DNA of 64,000 bases from Cladocopium goreaui (lineage: Eukaryota; Sar; Dinophyceae; Suessiales; Symbiodiniaceae), in the NCBI GenBank assembly GCA_947184155.2, contig CAMXCT020000890.1:162438-226437 (forward strand). The letters run 5' to 3'. The notes below the pieces were generated by a model. The model was not told the origin of the DNA. It did no database searches and saw nothing but the letters and a program-made list of their open reading frames with translations. This document shows, piece after piece, positions 1 through 12,215 of the stretch. Position numbers and translations under genes: made by a program. The number at the start of each line of letters is the position of its first letter. The stretch's first letter is position 1.

Positions 1-219
1 CATCATCCCAAATAAGAATCATTGAGAAAGGTGAAACATGGTGAAACCATCAACTCAGTTTCAGCACATTTCACAGCATCTCAACATCATTTTAGACCAT
101 GTTTTTCAAAAACAAGAGAAAAAATCTATGACTCTGGATTACCCATGAGTATAGAAGTGGACAATTGGACAATCACTAGTTTCTGGTGGGTAAAAAGAGT
201 TTGAATCCAATTAAACCTA

Positions 220-470
220 AACCGCACTAAATCCCATCAAAAGCCAATTAAATCCCATTCAAAAAAAAACCCTAAAATTCCATTGAATCCCATGAAAAAA
301 CAATTCAAATTCCATTAAATCCCAAAGAAAGACATATAAAAATTACTGTACATGAAATCCCATTAAATCCGATATAAGAAATCAAAATCAATCATAAACC
401 CACTTAAAACCGCATCAAAATCCCATTGAATTCCCATTAAAATCCCAGAAATTTCTCCCCTCCAAATTGC
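220..470. repeat. degenerate AAATCCCATT-rich low-complexity tract
   Basis: Short runs resembling AATCCCATT or its variants recur many times here without a fixed period. Similar TGGGAT-rich sequence continues to about 1.75 kb. There, a block beginning TCAAGATCTGGAGA and ending GATATATTGAATGG occurs near 1318-1382 and 1545-1597, with a partial copy at 1098. No gene is seen in 600-2100 apart from one palindromic element at 591-695. Confidence 0.5.
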
Positions 471-492
471 GCCCGCGCTTGCGCCGTGGCAC

Positions 493-551
493 CTGCAGAC
501 CAGGTAGAGCTGCCTCTGCGCCTTGGGCGCTGAGAGCCACACTGAAATCCC
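493..551 (-). CDS. candidate alpha-type exon of a repeated-module gene
   Basis: Reading the minus strand from an AG|G acceptor at 551 to a GT donor after 493 gives a peptide with VWLSAPKAQRQLYL. This resembles the alpha peptides at 14.1 kb (LYLTSPNGQQKLG) and 4.7 kb (VMYLISPNGQQRK). It is the fifth and most downstream alpha exon in the window. Splice boundaries are inferred from the AG|G rule seen in the three assigned genes. No domain family is recognised. Confidence 0.35.
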
Positions 552-590
552 CTCGTCCAACAGCCAACCTGCGGCTGGAGAAACATTGTC

Positions 591-695
591 TACCCTCTGG
601 TAAACCAACGTAACTAAGGAAAAACACCATTTTTAATGGGTAATTCCACTATGAATGGCAATTTTCAATAGCTATTTTGACATAACCAGAGGGTA
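591..695. repeat. palindromic MITE-A copy 1 (about 105 bp)
   Basis: It starts TACCCTCTGG and ends CCAGAGGGTA, perfect 10-bp terminal inverted repeats. The arms continue to pair through a GCTAT...ATAGC inner stem. It lies directly upstream of the candidate exon at 493-551 in the minus-strand sense. Confidence 0.85.
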
Positions 696-2469
696 TATAT
701 GGTCCAGTTTATCCACGGGTACATCAGTATATCCCATGATATTCCCATGATATTCCCAGGATTCCACCATGATTGTTACTTAAATCCACATTATGTATTC
801 AATGGATTTTCATGGGATGATAATAATAATAATCCATAATCAATAATGAAGGAATGATGGTTAATAATGATGCTATGTAATATATTAGTAAAATATGGAT
901 CTCCAGGATTATCTCCATTTACATCAGGAAATGAGTTATTCCACTTATATTCCATTCATATTGATATTAATCAGGGTAAAACAATGCTATAAATCACCCA
1001 TGACTGGGAAGGGTAACCATATCACCTATAAAAATCGTGATTTTTCTGGGGGATGGTTTATATGCAATGCATTTCATGGAGAATAATCCATAATTCCTCA
1101 AGATCTGGAGATGGTTTTTCCGTTGTGGGATATATTTTATGGGATATAATTTATGGGATAAACGATGGGTAATGATGGTATATATAATATATATAATGGG
1201 ATACTCATCCGTAATTGGACTCACAGAATATAAATATAAATAACGGGACTGTTTGATGGAATATGCTATTGTAATCCCAAAAAAAAAGTGGGATAAATGA
1301 TGGGATACAAAATTGATAGATCAAGATCTGGAGAAAATCTAGTTTTTCTCTATGGGATGTATGATGAGATATATTGAATGGATTTTAATGGGACAATAAT
1401 TTATATATGATTGGGATCTTTCAACACCCCAGGTACATTTTTTTGGGCGTTTTTACTGGGTGAATGTAGAGGTAAAATGATTCATCTATCCCCCCCAAAG
1501 TTGGGGGCTGATTTATCTATAATGGGTTGGAGCAATTTATCTGTCAAGATCTGGAGAAATGGTCTTCATGGGATGGATGATGAGATATATTGAATGGGAT
1601 AATGATCCATAAAAGGCTTCATTCATCGGTTTTTGCAGCAGTCATAAAGGGGAATCATGGGATAAATCATGGGATTGGATGAGAATCTGTAATTGGGTTC
1701 ATGGGATATAAAAATTACGGGATTGATGATCATGGGATAAATTCTCCATAATTGGGTTCATTCATGGGTTTTATTTGCTTAAAGCAACCATTTTTGTGGT
1801 GACAACTCCAGGAAAACTACTGATTGAGATGGAATTGATGTCTACACACTTCGAAAAAAACAAAAAAATCTCCACACTACTTGAGATCTCGCATCTGTTG
1901 CAATGCAGTTACACGAGAGGACCCACCTTCCTCACTCCAGAGCTGCCAACAGCCGATCTCATGTGGAAGCACCTAACGACGGTGCTTCAACAGCAAGTTG
2001 CATCCATGATCACCGTGGCGAAACCAATGAAGACGTTAGGGTATAAACGGTATAAACATACAAAAAGCTGTGGTAAACCCCGGAATGTGCCCCTAGAAAA
2101 GTGATACAATGGTGGATGTTCCACATCTATGTGAGTTTACCCGAGGGTAAACCTCCAATTGCAGATGGTTTATACCACCTAGTTATCGATTTCTCGTAAA
2201 ATTGGGGATGGTCTGTTCTCGGGTTTAGCCATTTCTGCAGGTTCACCACCAATTAATGATCGGTTCGGCTGGTCCGAAAAGGGGTGCCCAACAAAAAACC
2301 GTTAAAAACATGGAACCGATCATTTATTGGTGAATTTATAACAATCAATAATCCAACATGGATTGTTTTTATGATTCATGAATCATGATAAACATCATGA
2401 TGAAAATCATGATTTCATATGATCCAAAAAGCCATAGATCTTGGGGTGTCCAATCTTCACCCCCCAGGG

Positions 2470-2555
2470 GCATCGGGTCCCAACGATCAACCGAGCCGCT
2501 CCACCATGAGGATCTGAACAAACCACCCCAGAAGCGCAGTTGAAGTCACTGACTG
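2470..2555 (-). CDS. candidate delta-type exon
   Basis: The minus-strand peptide includes ASGVVCSDPHGGAA and ends GTRCPW. It aligns by eye with the delta exon near 6.1 kb (SGFMLSEAAHVG, then VPW). Exact splice borders are uncertain. The rest of 2.1-4.6 kb shows no recognisable gene. Confidence 0.25.
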
Positions 2556-4604
2556 TGACTTCGTTGATACCTCCGGTCCCCTCCCCTTCCCCAGTCCCAA
2601 GGCTCGTGTTTTCAGTGATTCAAGAACTGCGAGACGGAACAGATGGTTCAATGCTATGGTTCCAGTTATCTATACGTATGTCTATATATATTCTTCACCC
2701 GTCTCCACCTATCGACAACGAATTGTAAATCTGCATACCTATTATATTGTCTATGTATCTGTACGCTGTATACATGCTCTTCTGTCTCACTCTATCCCTC
2801 TCCTTCAATGACCAAATATAATCATCCTTTACCCAGACATTAATTCAAGATTTCAGTTGCTTTCTCCAAGGGAAAGTCTAAAGGACACAACAACAAAACC
2901 AACAACAATCAGATGCTAAACCATGGCAACAGTTGCACCACCCAGCGGACGCGATTGGAAAACTCGCAAACCTCTCTTGTCACCGCTTCGAACGTCAGAG
3001 CTTTTCAGGCTTGATAGCCACTTCTGAGTTCCCAGATTGAGCCCATTCAGTGGCTTTGTAGTGTTGCCAACCCGAATCCGACAAATAGATTGGTTCCCCC
3101 AATGCGGATGTTTCAGAAAGGAAGTTTAAATTGTTTAAATCAGAAACTGCAGACTTCCGCACGCATGTCACACATGGCGAGCATCACTAGTTCGCATGAG
3201 AACACGATAGCTAGTGGATTCAGTCGAATGGTTGACAGTCAGCAAGCCTAGGAAAGTGATGGACCATAGCCCTAATGTTTTTTATCCATCAATTTATCTC
3301 AGAAGTTGCACATGAAAGCAATTAAGTTCAGAGTTGATACCATCAAAATAGCCCATGGGATGGTATAGAAATGTATAGAATACACACCCTCAAGGCAAGC
3401 AACCCCATTGATTTGGTATATGAACTCCTCCGGAAATAGAAACCCACATCTTAGACTGAAAAAGTTGAACTCACAAGCTCATAGTTTGAACTCACCATGT
3501 CAGCTGTTTTCCCACCAAGCCCCAGCCTCCAAAGTACCATCTGCCATCATTACCAGTGTAGAGAAGTCGCTTGCCATCGGAGCTCTTCCATACCCTCGCT
3601 GATACCAATGATTGTCTCGAAAGCTGATCACCATTGATCACCCTTCCAAAGATCTGGGACCCATGAATCTGCCATGTTTAAGTTACATATTTTTCTGAAG
3701 TTTTCTGAAAAAAAATGGGTCATCCATCCGATTCAGAGGATGCTACCCAGTCTGTGACAATGACCTGTGGGATTTCCGTCCTGTCGGAGGTGAGGGATGA
3801 CCAATGTAACTTGACCAAAGTGTGGATTGGATACTATACAGTACATACATTGCATCACTACACTTGCGTGCGAATAGAGAGACATCACACACACAAGAAA
3901 CTTCCCCCAAATAGTGATTGTCCTAAGTCTTTTTGATATTGTGATATTGTCTATTTCACTTCACACAGGTAACAATTCCCTGCTGACTGCTGACTATGTT
4001 TCTTCACTTTTCCAACTGGCCCATTGGCTCACTCTCAACCCCAAATGACGGCGATCCCAATGACTTGACAAAAAAGAGCTGCCTGGGGACCCCTCTGTCA
4101 GTCTGTCTGAAAAGAGGGTGCCCGAAACTGCCATTTTACTTCGGGGTTAGACACACCCAAATGGAGGTGTTAAAAGGGGATCCCCCATTTTTAGACACAC
4201 CCAAATATAAAAAATCAAACAATCCACTAATTTCAAGGCTGAAAACCCGACGTCCAAGATGCGGATATCCGTGGCACAGGGTGTCCACCAACTGATACGT
4301 TCCTGCCTGGGGAACCAACAGATTCCCCGGAAATCTGGTGGATTTCCTGTTGGGAAAATATCAGGATGTGTTGAGGTGTTGTCAGAAATTGATAATCAAA
4401 ATTTAAGTAGGAAAACATGAAATGGATGATCCCATCTAGTACATCACCTCATTTTTTAATGTAACATCATGTAATGTTAATAGCATCTGTACATGGACGT
4501 ATCTCATGATGGCGGAATCTGGATCTATGCATTTATCTCAGATCCTGCTTTCACAAAGTCACAAATCAGCAAAGATGCTGGCCAATAGAATGGAACATGT
4601 CATG

Positions 4605-4662
4605 ATTCATGGAACATTCATGGAACATTCATGGAACATTCATGGAACATTCATGGAACATG
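4605..4662. repeat. tandem repeat of an 11-bp unit (ATGGAACATTC)
   Basis: About five consecutive near-perfect copies of an 11-base unit are visible, ending just before the candidate exon at 4694-4732. Being 11 bp, the unit opens a frame on either strand that has no coding meaning. Confidence 0.9.
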
Positions 4663-4693
4663 CTCCAGACAGTTACCATCAGTGACCCGGTGC

Positions 4694-4732
4694 CTTTCTC
4701 TGCTGTCCATTGGGAGAGATCAAATACATCAC
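4694..4732 (-). CDS. candidate alpha-type exon (13 codons)
   Basis: A minus-strand exon bounded by an AG|G acceptor (4733-4734) and a GC donor (4692-4693) reads VMYLISPNGQQRK. It is in phase 0 at both ends. The SPNGQQ core is shared with the 14.1-kb exon. The module identity rests on my visual comparison only. Confidence 0.4.
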
Positions 4733-4850
4733 CTCTGGAACCGCAGGCAGCTTGGTCATCACCGAGACGGCCGATGAGGATGAGCCGCCCTGAGCATTTT
4801 GGGCATAAATTGGGCCAAGTTGGGACAAACCCTTTGATAAAATTGGTGGT

Positions 4851-4954
4851 TACCCTCTGGTAAACTAACATAGCTATTGAAAATCACCATTTTTAATGGG
4901 TAAATCAACTATAAATGGCTATTTTCAATAGCTATGTTAAATTACGAGAGGGTA
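4851..4954. repeat. palindromic MITE-A copy 2
   Basis: The left end TACCCTCTGG is intact. The right end has one change (ACGAGAGGGTA). It lies upstream of the 4694-4732 exon in the minus-strand sense, so it is probably intronic. Confidence 0.8.
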
Positions 4955-5245
4955 ACCAGTCAAACAAGGGGTTAAACGGTTAAACCACAGGTAATTGGGT
5001 TTTTTAGTTTACAAACAGTTCATCGATCACCAATTGATAATTCACCGGATCGACGCAGCACCCATCCAATCCCCTGTTTCACAGCTTTGCTGCTCAGAAG
5101 AGCACGGTGTGCCTTGACTATTCCTGTAGGTCCTAGTAGGTGATTGGCAAGCATGTGGTTTACGTTGAACTACAAGGTACCACAACAGCAACATGCGTAT
5201 TACACTCCGGTCGTCAAAAAGGTGACAATACGAATCTACACGGCA

Positions 5246-5349
5246 GTGTGTCAAAACCTTGTACCCCTGGTGAACATCAAAATAGCTGGTAAATGGATGT
5301 TCATTCCCCTAAAAATGGTATTAATAGGTATTGATCCATACCCACACAT
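5246..5349 (+). repeat. MITE-B copy (about 100 bp)
   Basis: The block holds AATAGCTGGTAAATGGATGT and GGTATTAATAGGTATTGATC. It recurs at 9237 (inverted), 11755 and 33102, with decayed pieces near 17065, 22020 and 41722. The 33.1-kb copy shows inverted ends TGGGTCAA/TTGACCCA. Confidence 0.75.
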
Positions 5350-5939
5350 GTTTTGAGAACCTATCTATTCACAATGGTGATATTCCATTGCCATGCTGCG
5401 TATAAAAAAAGGGCCGCATTTGGCCCATGTCCATCCCATAGTTTATAAAATCATGTTCCCCGTTTGAGCAGTGATTAAAAAAACTGGTTGATCGTTATCT
5501 GGGGGTATGCTATCCGACAAATATTGGGAATTATCGCAGATAGTTCATTTCTATTATATAATCCCCATTACATTCTCCAAAATATACATCATATATCCAA
5601 TATACTATCCTATACATGTATATATATATATGTATATTTATCTCTGTCATGGTTCTTACATAATCCCATGTGTTAACCATTAAGCCCATTGTTACATCAT
5701 GGATACTCCATGCCGAACTGGTTCTACTGTTGGTTTAAAGCTATTAGCAGCTATTCTAACAATGGATTGTTACGATCCCACAAGATTCACAATAAACCAA
5801 TGGGATTTTGACACAAAGTTGGATACTACCAGTAGGATGCTTAATCCCAAAAATAGACTAAACCATCTGTGGTCGCCCAAAGTAACAGAATCTAACATAG
5901 ATGGTTGAGGGTTATTCCACCCAATATGGCAATAATCCT

Positions 5940-6054
5940 TACCCTCTGGTTATTTAACATAGCCATGGAAAATAACCATTTTTAATAGGTAAACCCAGGT
6001 AAACCATCTATAAATGGGCAATTTTCCATGGCTATGTTGAATAACCAGAGGGTA
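5940..6054. repeat. palindromic MITE-A copy 3, long-loop variant (115 bp)
   Basis: Ends are TACCCTCTGGTTAT and ATAACCAGAGGGTA. The centre carries the extra AGGTAAACC segment also seen in the copies at 19087 and 55871, so these form a subfamily. Confidence 0.85.
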
Positions 6055-6094
6055 ATCAGAATAAGTTTTTGGACCCCCAAAAAAATTCCATGGG

Positions 6095-6182
6095 ATCGAC
6101 ATCCCGCCTCCTGGCTCCATGGCACCTGCTCTGGCAGCAGCCCCACATGCGCTGCTTCGGACAGCATGAAGCCACTGTCTGC
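6095..6182 (-). CDS. candidate delta-type exon
   Basis: The minus-strand peptide includes GFMLSEAAHVGLLPEQVPW and continues SQEAGC. It is a clear open stretch in an otherwise stop-rich area. It lies downstream of the beta and gamma exons at 7.4 and 7.2 kb, as expected for the last part of a module. Splice ends are not settled. Family unknown. Confidence 0.35.
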
Positions 6183-6663
6183 GCCGGAGAATCCATCAAA
6201 AATGGTGGAATTCATGGAATTTAGTGATGATTTCATGGCAAAAATGACTGGAATATGGTAGAAAATGGTGGAAAATCCATCAAAAATGGTGGTATTTCAT
6301 GGTATTTCATGGTATATGACTGGAATATGTCATGATCTATACCCTATACTGTGTCATCAAACATGGGACATCCCCCCAAAAAAAATGGAGAAAATCTGGG
6401 GAAATGATGGTCTACTATTATGGCAACAATGGGGAAATTCTGGCAACAATCATCGTGGGGATTTCTATAGTGGGGATGTTCATGAAATATTGATGACATG
6501 AAAAATTACCATTTACTGGTGGAAAATGATGATGAATCCGTTGATGGAATGGGTCCCTATTTTTAAACACGCCCTGAAATATTATATGCTCGACCCAGTC
6601 ATGGGGGTTGAGATTGAGAATCTGCAGGTGAAACATAGGGCTACGTTAAGCTCTACTACATAC

Positions 6664-6762
6664 ATGTGTGTATATATATATCATAACATATACATATATA
6701 TATATATATATTATATATACATATATATATACATACATACATACATACATACATACATACAC

Positions 6763-6808
<46 letters not shown>

Positions 6809-6812
6809 GTTG
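6664..6812. repeat. TATA/CATA microsatellite
   Basis: Alternating (TA)n and (CATA)n runs fill the interval. They produce low-complexity frames on both strands that are not genes. Confidence 0.95.
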
Positions 6813-7099
6813 CATATGTTGTTAGTCCCATCCTCCGTTCATCTTCAATATCCCCAAACAAAATCCTGCTGGAACGGAGTGAATCTATCCATGCATTGAG
6901 GTCCCTGCTTGGTAGTGTTCGATATAAAAAGAATGGAATCAACACACAAATTGTCCTTAGTTAACTAGATTGTATCCTTAGTGTGTTGATCCTTAGTAAA
7001 ACTAGAATGGGATATCTAAGAACCAAAACTAGATTGTTAACCAAAGTTAACCACGTTACACTGTTACTCCCCATCTTCTTGGATATCACTGGGTCACTG

Positions 7100-7199
7100 G
7101 AGGGCCCATCTATATGGTCGTCCCCCTGGTCTTGCGGCAAGGCGCTACATCGGAACTTGTACTGCTCCGCTGCAGTGTGATCACTGATGCACCATTTTC
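7100..7199 (-). CDS. candidate gamma-type exon
   Basis: From an AG|G acceptor at 7199 the frame reads GKWCISDHTAAEQYKFRC. Its phase (two bases) completes the codon left open by the beta exon at 7393-7470, giving NKGKWCISD across the junction. That phase match supports both exons. The downstream border is uncertain. Confidence 0.4.
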
Positions 7200-7392
7200 C
7201 TCCAGAGCGGCGGAGTTGGTGATTTGGTGATTTGGCTGTCGGAAAAAGGTGGATACCCAAATTTATGGCAACGTTAGGGAAAATATGATGCTTGAACTCT
7301 GACTGACTCTGACTAACCAGGGGATTGTTGGCTACACTGATTTCATCGAAATTGTCAGAACTTGGGGCCCATCCCACACCCGGCCAAGCTAC

Positions 7393-7470
7393 CTTTGTTT
7401 CCGCTGAAGAGCCACATTGCTGCACCCAGCCCCGCACGACGCCACAAGGGGAAGCCATTGGCAAACTGGC
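7393..7470 (-). CDS. candidate beta-type exon
   Basis: A minus-strand exon with an AG|G acceptor and a GT donor reads QFANGFPLWRRAGLG, then WLFSGNK. The pattern NG-PLW-R-G followed by a W/Y-LYSG end is shared with exons at 10.9 kb and 13.4 kb. The module has no family name known to me. Confidence 0.45.
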
Positions 7471-7798
7471 CTGGGAACATCGAGAGTCGAGCGAAAACTG
7501 CGTGTATGAAATCATGTGGTGAACAGGAATAAGCAAATAGTCATAAAACCATTAGGGATTCTTGTCATCCATTCAAAAGAAATTGGATTCAAGCAGTACT
7601 TGGGGTTGTCATATCAGTAGGTAAAAACTGTCCGCCCCTGAACCTTGAAATCTAAGATGATGAAACCATAGAAACCCCGTCCATTTTTGGTGTCCAAAAA
7701 ACTGCGTCCACTTGCTATGTGGGGTTACAACCCCATTGAAATTGCCATCCTTGAGACCTTGAGGTCACGAATCCATATCATTCGCGGTCCACATCAGT

Positions 7799-7902
7799 TA
7801 CCCTCTGGTAATTTAACATAGCTATGGAAAATCATCATTTTCAATGGGAAAATCCACTATAACTGGCCATTTTCAATAGCTATGTTAAATAACCAGAGGG
7901 TA
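7799..7902. repeat. palindromic MITE-A copy 4 (104 bp)
   Basis: Perfect TACCCTCTGG/CCAGAGGGTA ends with a nearly complete stem throughout. It lies between the alpha exon at 8.4 kb and the beta exon at 7.4 kb. Confidence 0.9.
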
Positions 7903-8405
7903 CAACCCATTGATTCCCATTTTTCCCCAAGGTTTGATGGCTGTTTCTACCATTGAAAATTCCAACATCTCAAGGACTGCGCCTTCCAGTAGGTCAAAGC
8001 GCCCCGTCGCCTTGAGACCACGCCTCGATCACGCGGCCGAGATTCGCGAAATCATGGCTTTTAGCACGAAAAAACCGATTTCCAGATTTATTGATATTTA
8101 TTGTAACCAGCTCCCACAAATGAGGATTCAACCCAATTACGAACATCTTTTCATGTGATTACCCAATCATTCGAATCTCATGATGCAACCAATTCAAATT
8201 CAAATTGGGTAGAATCCTCATTGGCTTTCATCAACATTTATTCTGAGTAAATTATAATATTTCACTCACCTGAATCTTGCGGCCATTTGGGGATGATTTC
8301 CCTTTATAGCCATGATTCCAGTGGGGTCGCAGTGAGGTCGTTATAATTTACCCAGATTTATTGATATTTATTGAGATTCCCAACATCTCATCCCCATGGT
8401 GGCAC

Positions 8406-8470
8406 CAGGAGCCCCGGCGAGGTGACCCACAAACTGGCGCTGGGCGCTTCGAAGGGATGCGTTCCAATAC
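8406..8470 (-). CDS. candidate alpha-type exon
   Basis: An AG|G acceptor (8471-8472) and a GT donor (8404-8405) bound a minus-strand frame containing SASLWVTSPGLL. The position of L-W/Y-V/L-TSP matches the alpha exons at 4.7, 11.2 and 14.1 kb. It sits about 1 kb upstream of the beta exon at 7.4 kb, the same order as in the 14-12-kb module. Confidence 0.35.
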
Positions 8471-8609
8471 CTCAACGGGGGATGGCCATGGGATGGCCAT
8501 GGCCCAAGATTTTTCCCCGGCCTGGTGGTGTAAAATCATGGCTTAATGGTGGTAAAAAAATGGTGAGTTTAATGGAATTTATATCCAACAAAATGGTTTT
8601 AATGGGATT

Positions 8610-8724
8610 GACCCCGGCCTGGTAAACATAGAAAAAGCTATTGAAAATGGCCATAGAAATAGTGAGTTTTCCCATGAAAAATGGTGGATCTTTCCATAGT
8701 TATGTAAACGTTTACCAGAGGGTA
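8610..8724. repeat. MITE-A copy 5 (left end decayed)
   Basis: The right end CCAGAGGGTA is intact. The left end reads ACCCCGGCCTGGTAAAC. The inner pairing of AGCTATTGAAAATGGCC is kept, with an ATGGTGGATCTTTCCATAG variant arm shared with the copies at 9487 and 42541. Confidence 0.7.
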
Positions 8725-9236
8725 TCATGAATATCTTTGGCCCTACCGGCCCTACCATCTGAACATATGAAATATGATATGCTATGGTAATCAGCCAACT
8801 ACTTGTTTTCAAATTCTTTAAAGAGAAAGAACCATAAGATCTGAACTTGACATAATGTAGTTCTTAAATCTCATCCGCCAAAGGGTTCAACCAACCCATC
8901 TTTAGACCAGCTGCGGATATCCTCGTCTTGCTCCCAGCCACATTGGCTTCGGATACCCCATCCTGCCAGCAATTCACAAAGTTTTGCATCTCTCATGGAA
9001 AGCATCTGGATTCAAAGTGTTGGCTTGCAAATCTCCACTCGTCCCTGATTAAGTTGTCTCACAACTCCCTTGGAGCATTGAATTAAAGCTCAAGAATCTC
9101 TGTAAAAATGTCTCGAAAACCTCCCATCAATCAAAAGAACATCAATCAAGGAGAAATAGACACACCATCAGTCCCCAAAAAAAAACGTGTTTTTTTTTAG
9201 TTTGGGGATTTGTCAACATGAGTTTTCTATATATGG

Positions 9237-9342
9237 CTATGGATCAATACCTATTAATACCATTTTTAGGGGGATGAACATCCATTTACCAGCTATTTTG
9301 ATGTTCACCAGAGGTACAAGGTTTTGACACACTGCCATATAA
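9237..9342 (-). repeat. MITE-B copy, inverted
   Basis: This is the reverse complement of the 5246-5349 repeat. The match extends into the flanking GGCAGTGTGTCAAAACC. Confidence 0.75.
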
Positions 9343-9486
9343 ACCTTTGTTAACATCAGTTCTTCACTTAAAAACAGCCAGGCACCACCTCGATGAGAAC
9401 CGCTGAAGGCATCTGGTGGCAAGCCTGGCCAGGCCAGGTTAGTAGGCTGCAGAAGATCTGCAAAAACCCGCAGCTTTCAACACAAT

Positions 9487-9593
9487 TACCCTCTGGTTAT
9501 GTCAAAATAGCTATTGAAAATGACCATTTATAGTGGATTTTCCCATTAAACATGGTGGATCTTTCCATAGCTATGTTAAATTACCAGAGGGTA
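9487..9593. repeat. palindromic MITE-A copy 6 (107 bp)
   Basis: TACCCTCTGG and CCAGAGGGTA ends are intact. The inner arms match the ATCTTTCCATAG subfamily. Confidence 0.85.
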
Positions 9594-9816
9594 CCCAACA
9601 TGAATGGTGATGAATGGGGATTTAACGGTGTTTTAATGGTGTTTTGATGGTGTTTTGATGGGGGTTAATGGCGATGAATGGTGATTTTAAGATGTTTTCA
9701 ACGATTTCCCCCACTTTTGGTGAGTCCCAACTTCTGGTGATGAATGATGTTCCCAAAAAATGCCTCAAAAAAGCAGTCCATGGGCTACGCATCAGGTACG
9801 TTTAGCTACTGATGAT

Positions 9817-9955
9817 CCCGTTCCCCTTAATATGAAATACCTCACTCTGGGCCCAAAAAATAAAAAATAATATTTTATATACAAATATATAAGTATATAT
9901 ATATCCAATACTAAACCGGGCCTTCTAGGGGATACTTCATATTGGAAGGAACGGA
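9817..9955. repeat. separate palindromic element with about 38-bp arms
   Basis: The left arm CCGTTCCCCTTAATATGAAA is complementary to the right arm TTCATATTGGAAGGAACGG with a few mismatches. The loop is AT-rich. The arms are unrelated to MITE-A. Confidence 0.6.
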
Positions 9956-10904
9956 ATTTTCTGCAGCTTTTCCCAATGTTCCACCTGCATGCGGATGAGA
10001 AGACACCAAGCCCCCGAGGTTACACTCGAAGTTCCTGGAGCGCTGGGATGAAATCTTTTTTTTGGGGGGCTGAAGATGGAGCGGATCTGAAAACGAAGAT
10101 TTATCTTCTTCGAGAGTATCTTAATGATTGGGGTATGTTAGATAAATACCTCATACTATTTGTATCTATTTGTTATACTATTCCTCTCCAAGCTCCTCAT
10201 CCTACATTGTGAACAACGCCACGTTTTTACCCTGTCGCCGAAACCGCAAGCGCCGCAAGTGGAGTGGCCTCTGCACCACCAGTTGCTTGCAAACGACATA
10301 CCTCACCATCTCTTGACAGATCTTCATGGGTGCACCGCTGAAACTTTTGAGGGAACCCCAGGGACCAAAAAGAAACAGTAAATGAAACATAGTCAAACCC
10401 GACCAATTCTTCCATGAAAATCTTATCATTTTTTCGACATCGAAATAGCAGTTTTTGGAGTATCCCTCATCTTGAGACCACCCCTTCTCTCGAGTCATTC
10501 CACAAATTGCATGGTGAACCACATCAATTTTCAAGAGCAGTCCACGAAAATGGCTGCATTTCTTTCCTGAAACCCTGCAGTTTTAGTGGATTACCAGTTC
10601 CAAGAGATGCTCAATGTTCTTCCATCGCTTACCCGGTATGGAGAACAGTGATCCGGAAAAGATGAATCAAACCTTGAAAATCCCCACCCAATGGGCCTAA
10701 GCCTGGGGGAATGGTGGATTATCACTGCAAACTGCTGGGTAAAATGAATCATTTGACTTTCAGGGCAAGGAATATATGTTGATCTTTTTGGAGGATTGTC
10801 ACTGAAAAATCAGCCAATCCAAAGATTTTCTATCTCTACATCTCAAGCCATTGATTTCGACAACACCCGTTTGCGGGGGACAGATCCGCATGGTAATGGG
10901 AGTA

Positions 10905-11037
10905 ATGTTGTGCTTCCCAGGCACCATTTGCCACTGCGGCCGCTGTAGAGATAGGCCTCTTCTCCCCAGCCGGCACGTTGCCACAAGGGATGCCCGTTGG
11001 CATGGGAGGTTGACAGTTGGTACTCACCAGAGAGCTT
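10905..11037 (-). CDS. candidate beta/gamma-type exon
   Basis: The minus-strand frame reads GEYQLSTSHANGHPLWQRAG, then EEAYLYSGRSGKWCLGS. It contains both the NG-PLW core of the beta exons and the GKWC core seen in the gamma exon at 7.2 kb, here without an intervening intron. The acceptor is TTCCAG; the donor is not certain. Function unknown. Confidence 0.45.
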
Positions 11038-11206
11038 CTGGAAGCCGTTCCTGGAAAGCTGATGCTGATGCCCACCGTCATCATGGTCAGTAGCAACAAT
11101 AATAATTGTCACAGGTGGTGATATTACAACCATCATCCTCATCAGCACCAGCTGCACTAGTGATATCCAACCGCAGTCACCCAACGTCACGCGCAAATGC
11201 TGCCGA

Positions 11207-11260
11207 AAGTCGGGGAAGTGATGTAAAGCCGCTCAGGCGCAGGTGGGGGATAGATGGAGA
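11207..11260 (-). CDS. candidate alpha-type exon
   Basis: The minus-strand frame reads PERLYITSPTFGSIC just upstream of the beta exon at 10.9-11.0 kb. LYITSP matches the alpha pattern. Splice ends are uncertain, and the acceptor would be AG|C rather than AG|G. Confidence 0.3.
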
Positions 11261-11754
11261 AGCTGATCTGAAGATCTTTGTTCCATCCATACTGGTCCTG
11301 CCGGAGCCCACCGGGATGGTTGGTCCATTCCATGGTGGTTTTTGTGGATTTTGCCACCCCCAACACCCATTTTTTGGCCAGGGAAAACAAGCAAAACTGG
11401 TCAAGAAAATCAAACTCTCTTGTTTGGAAGATTAAAGAAGGCAAGTTCCAACCATTTGGTAGTGCTGAACACAAAGATAAGCCGCTGGTGGCATTTCGCA
11501 TTCCTTGAAATTTAGCATTGCTATCTCAAGATTGACGGGCAAAGGATATCTATTACGGACAAATTGTGTGAGCTAATGAATGTGAGTCTTGTCAGGGAGC
11601 AGCAACAGCAAATAAAGCAACTACAACCGCTCCAAATATCTGAAATAGCTGACATACGTCGGCAAGAATAAAACAACTCCCATCCTCATTAAAGCACAAG
11701 ACTATTCAAAGAGCTTCGGAATTCCAATCTTCGCAACTTCCATACGGGGATTTT

Positions 11755-11860
11755 TGTCAAAACCCTATCCCCCTGTAGTTCACATCAAGTCATAGCTGGG
11801 TTAAAATGGATGTTCATCCCCCTAAAAATGGTATTTTCATAGGTATTGATCCATAGCCAT
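11755..11860 (+). repeat. MITE-B copy
   Basis: Contains ATGGATGTTCATCCCCCTAA and the GGTATTGATCCATA end. It abuts the palindromic element that starts at 11861. Confidence 0.7.
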
Positions 11861-11990
11861 ACAGGATGGTGCCCCCCAGTTATAAGTTGGTTTATAAACC
11901 CCATTAATAATCATTAGCTATAGTTATATCTGCCATAAACCATAGTTATGGGAGTTATAAACCAAACGAACTGGGGCACCACCTTGTACA
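11861..11990. repeat. palindromic MITE-C (130 bp)
   Basis: Left end ACAGGATGGTGCCCCCCAGT pairs with right end ACTGGGGCACCACCTTGT. Arms continue through GTTATAA/TTATAAC stretches. Related copies lie at about 34638-34758 and 53906-54086, with a piece near 21990. Confidence 0.75.
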
Positions 11991-12109
11991 TCAACTGTTG
12001 AATAACTGTGAAAAATCCCATGGAAATCCCATGAAATCCCATGAAATCCCATAGAATTTGTGAAAAATCCCATGATGAAAATCTCCCCATCTCCCCATCA
12101 AAACTGGCC

Positions 12110-12215
12110 TTGTACTGCCAGGAATCTTCCTCCAACATCACGGGGAGGAGATTCCGATGCTCCAAGGATGAGATCAAGCCACGACCGCACTGGAAGTCGT
12201 TTTGCTCCACCACCT
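12110..12215 (-). CDS. candidate delta-type exon
   Basis: After a CCCCAG acceptor the minus-strand frame gives CGRGLISSLEHRNLLP and ends near EEDSWQY. The G-L-I-S...H...LLP spacing resembles the 6.1-kb delta exon. The frame is open for over 100 codons, but the exon itself is probably shorter. Function unknown. Confidence 0.3.

Noticed and set aside
6646-6964. Frames of about 100 codons on both strands over the TATA/CATA repeat
   Set aside because: They are Tyr/Ile/His low-complexity translations of a microsatellite.
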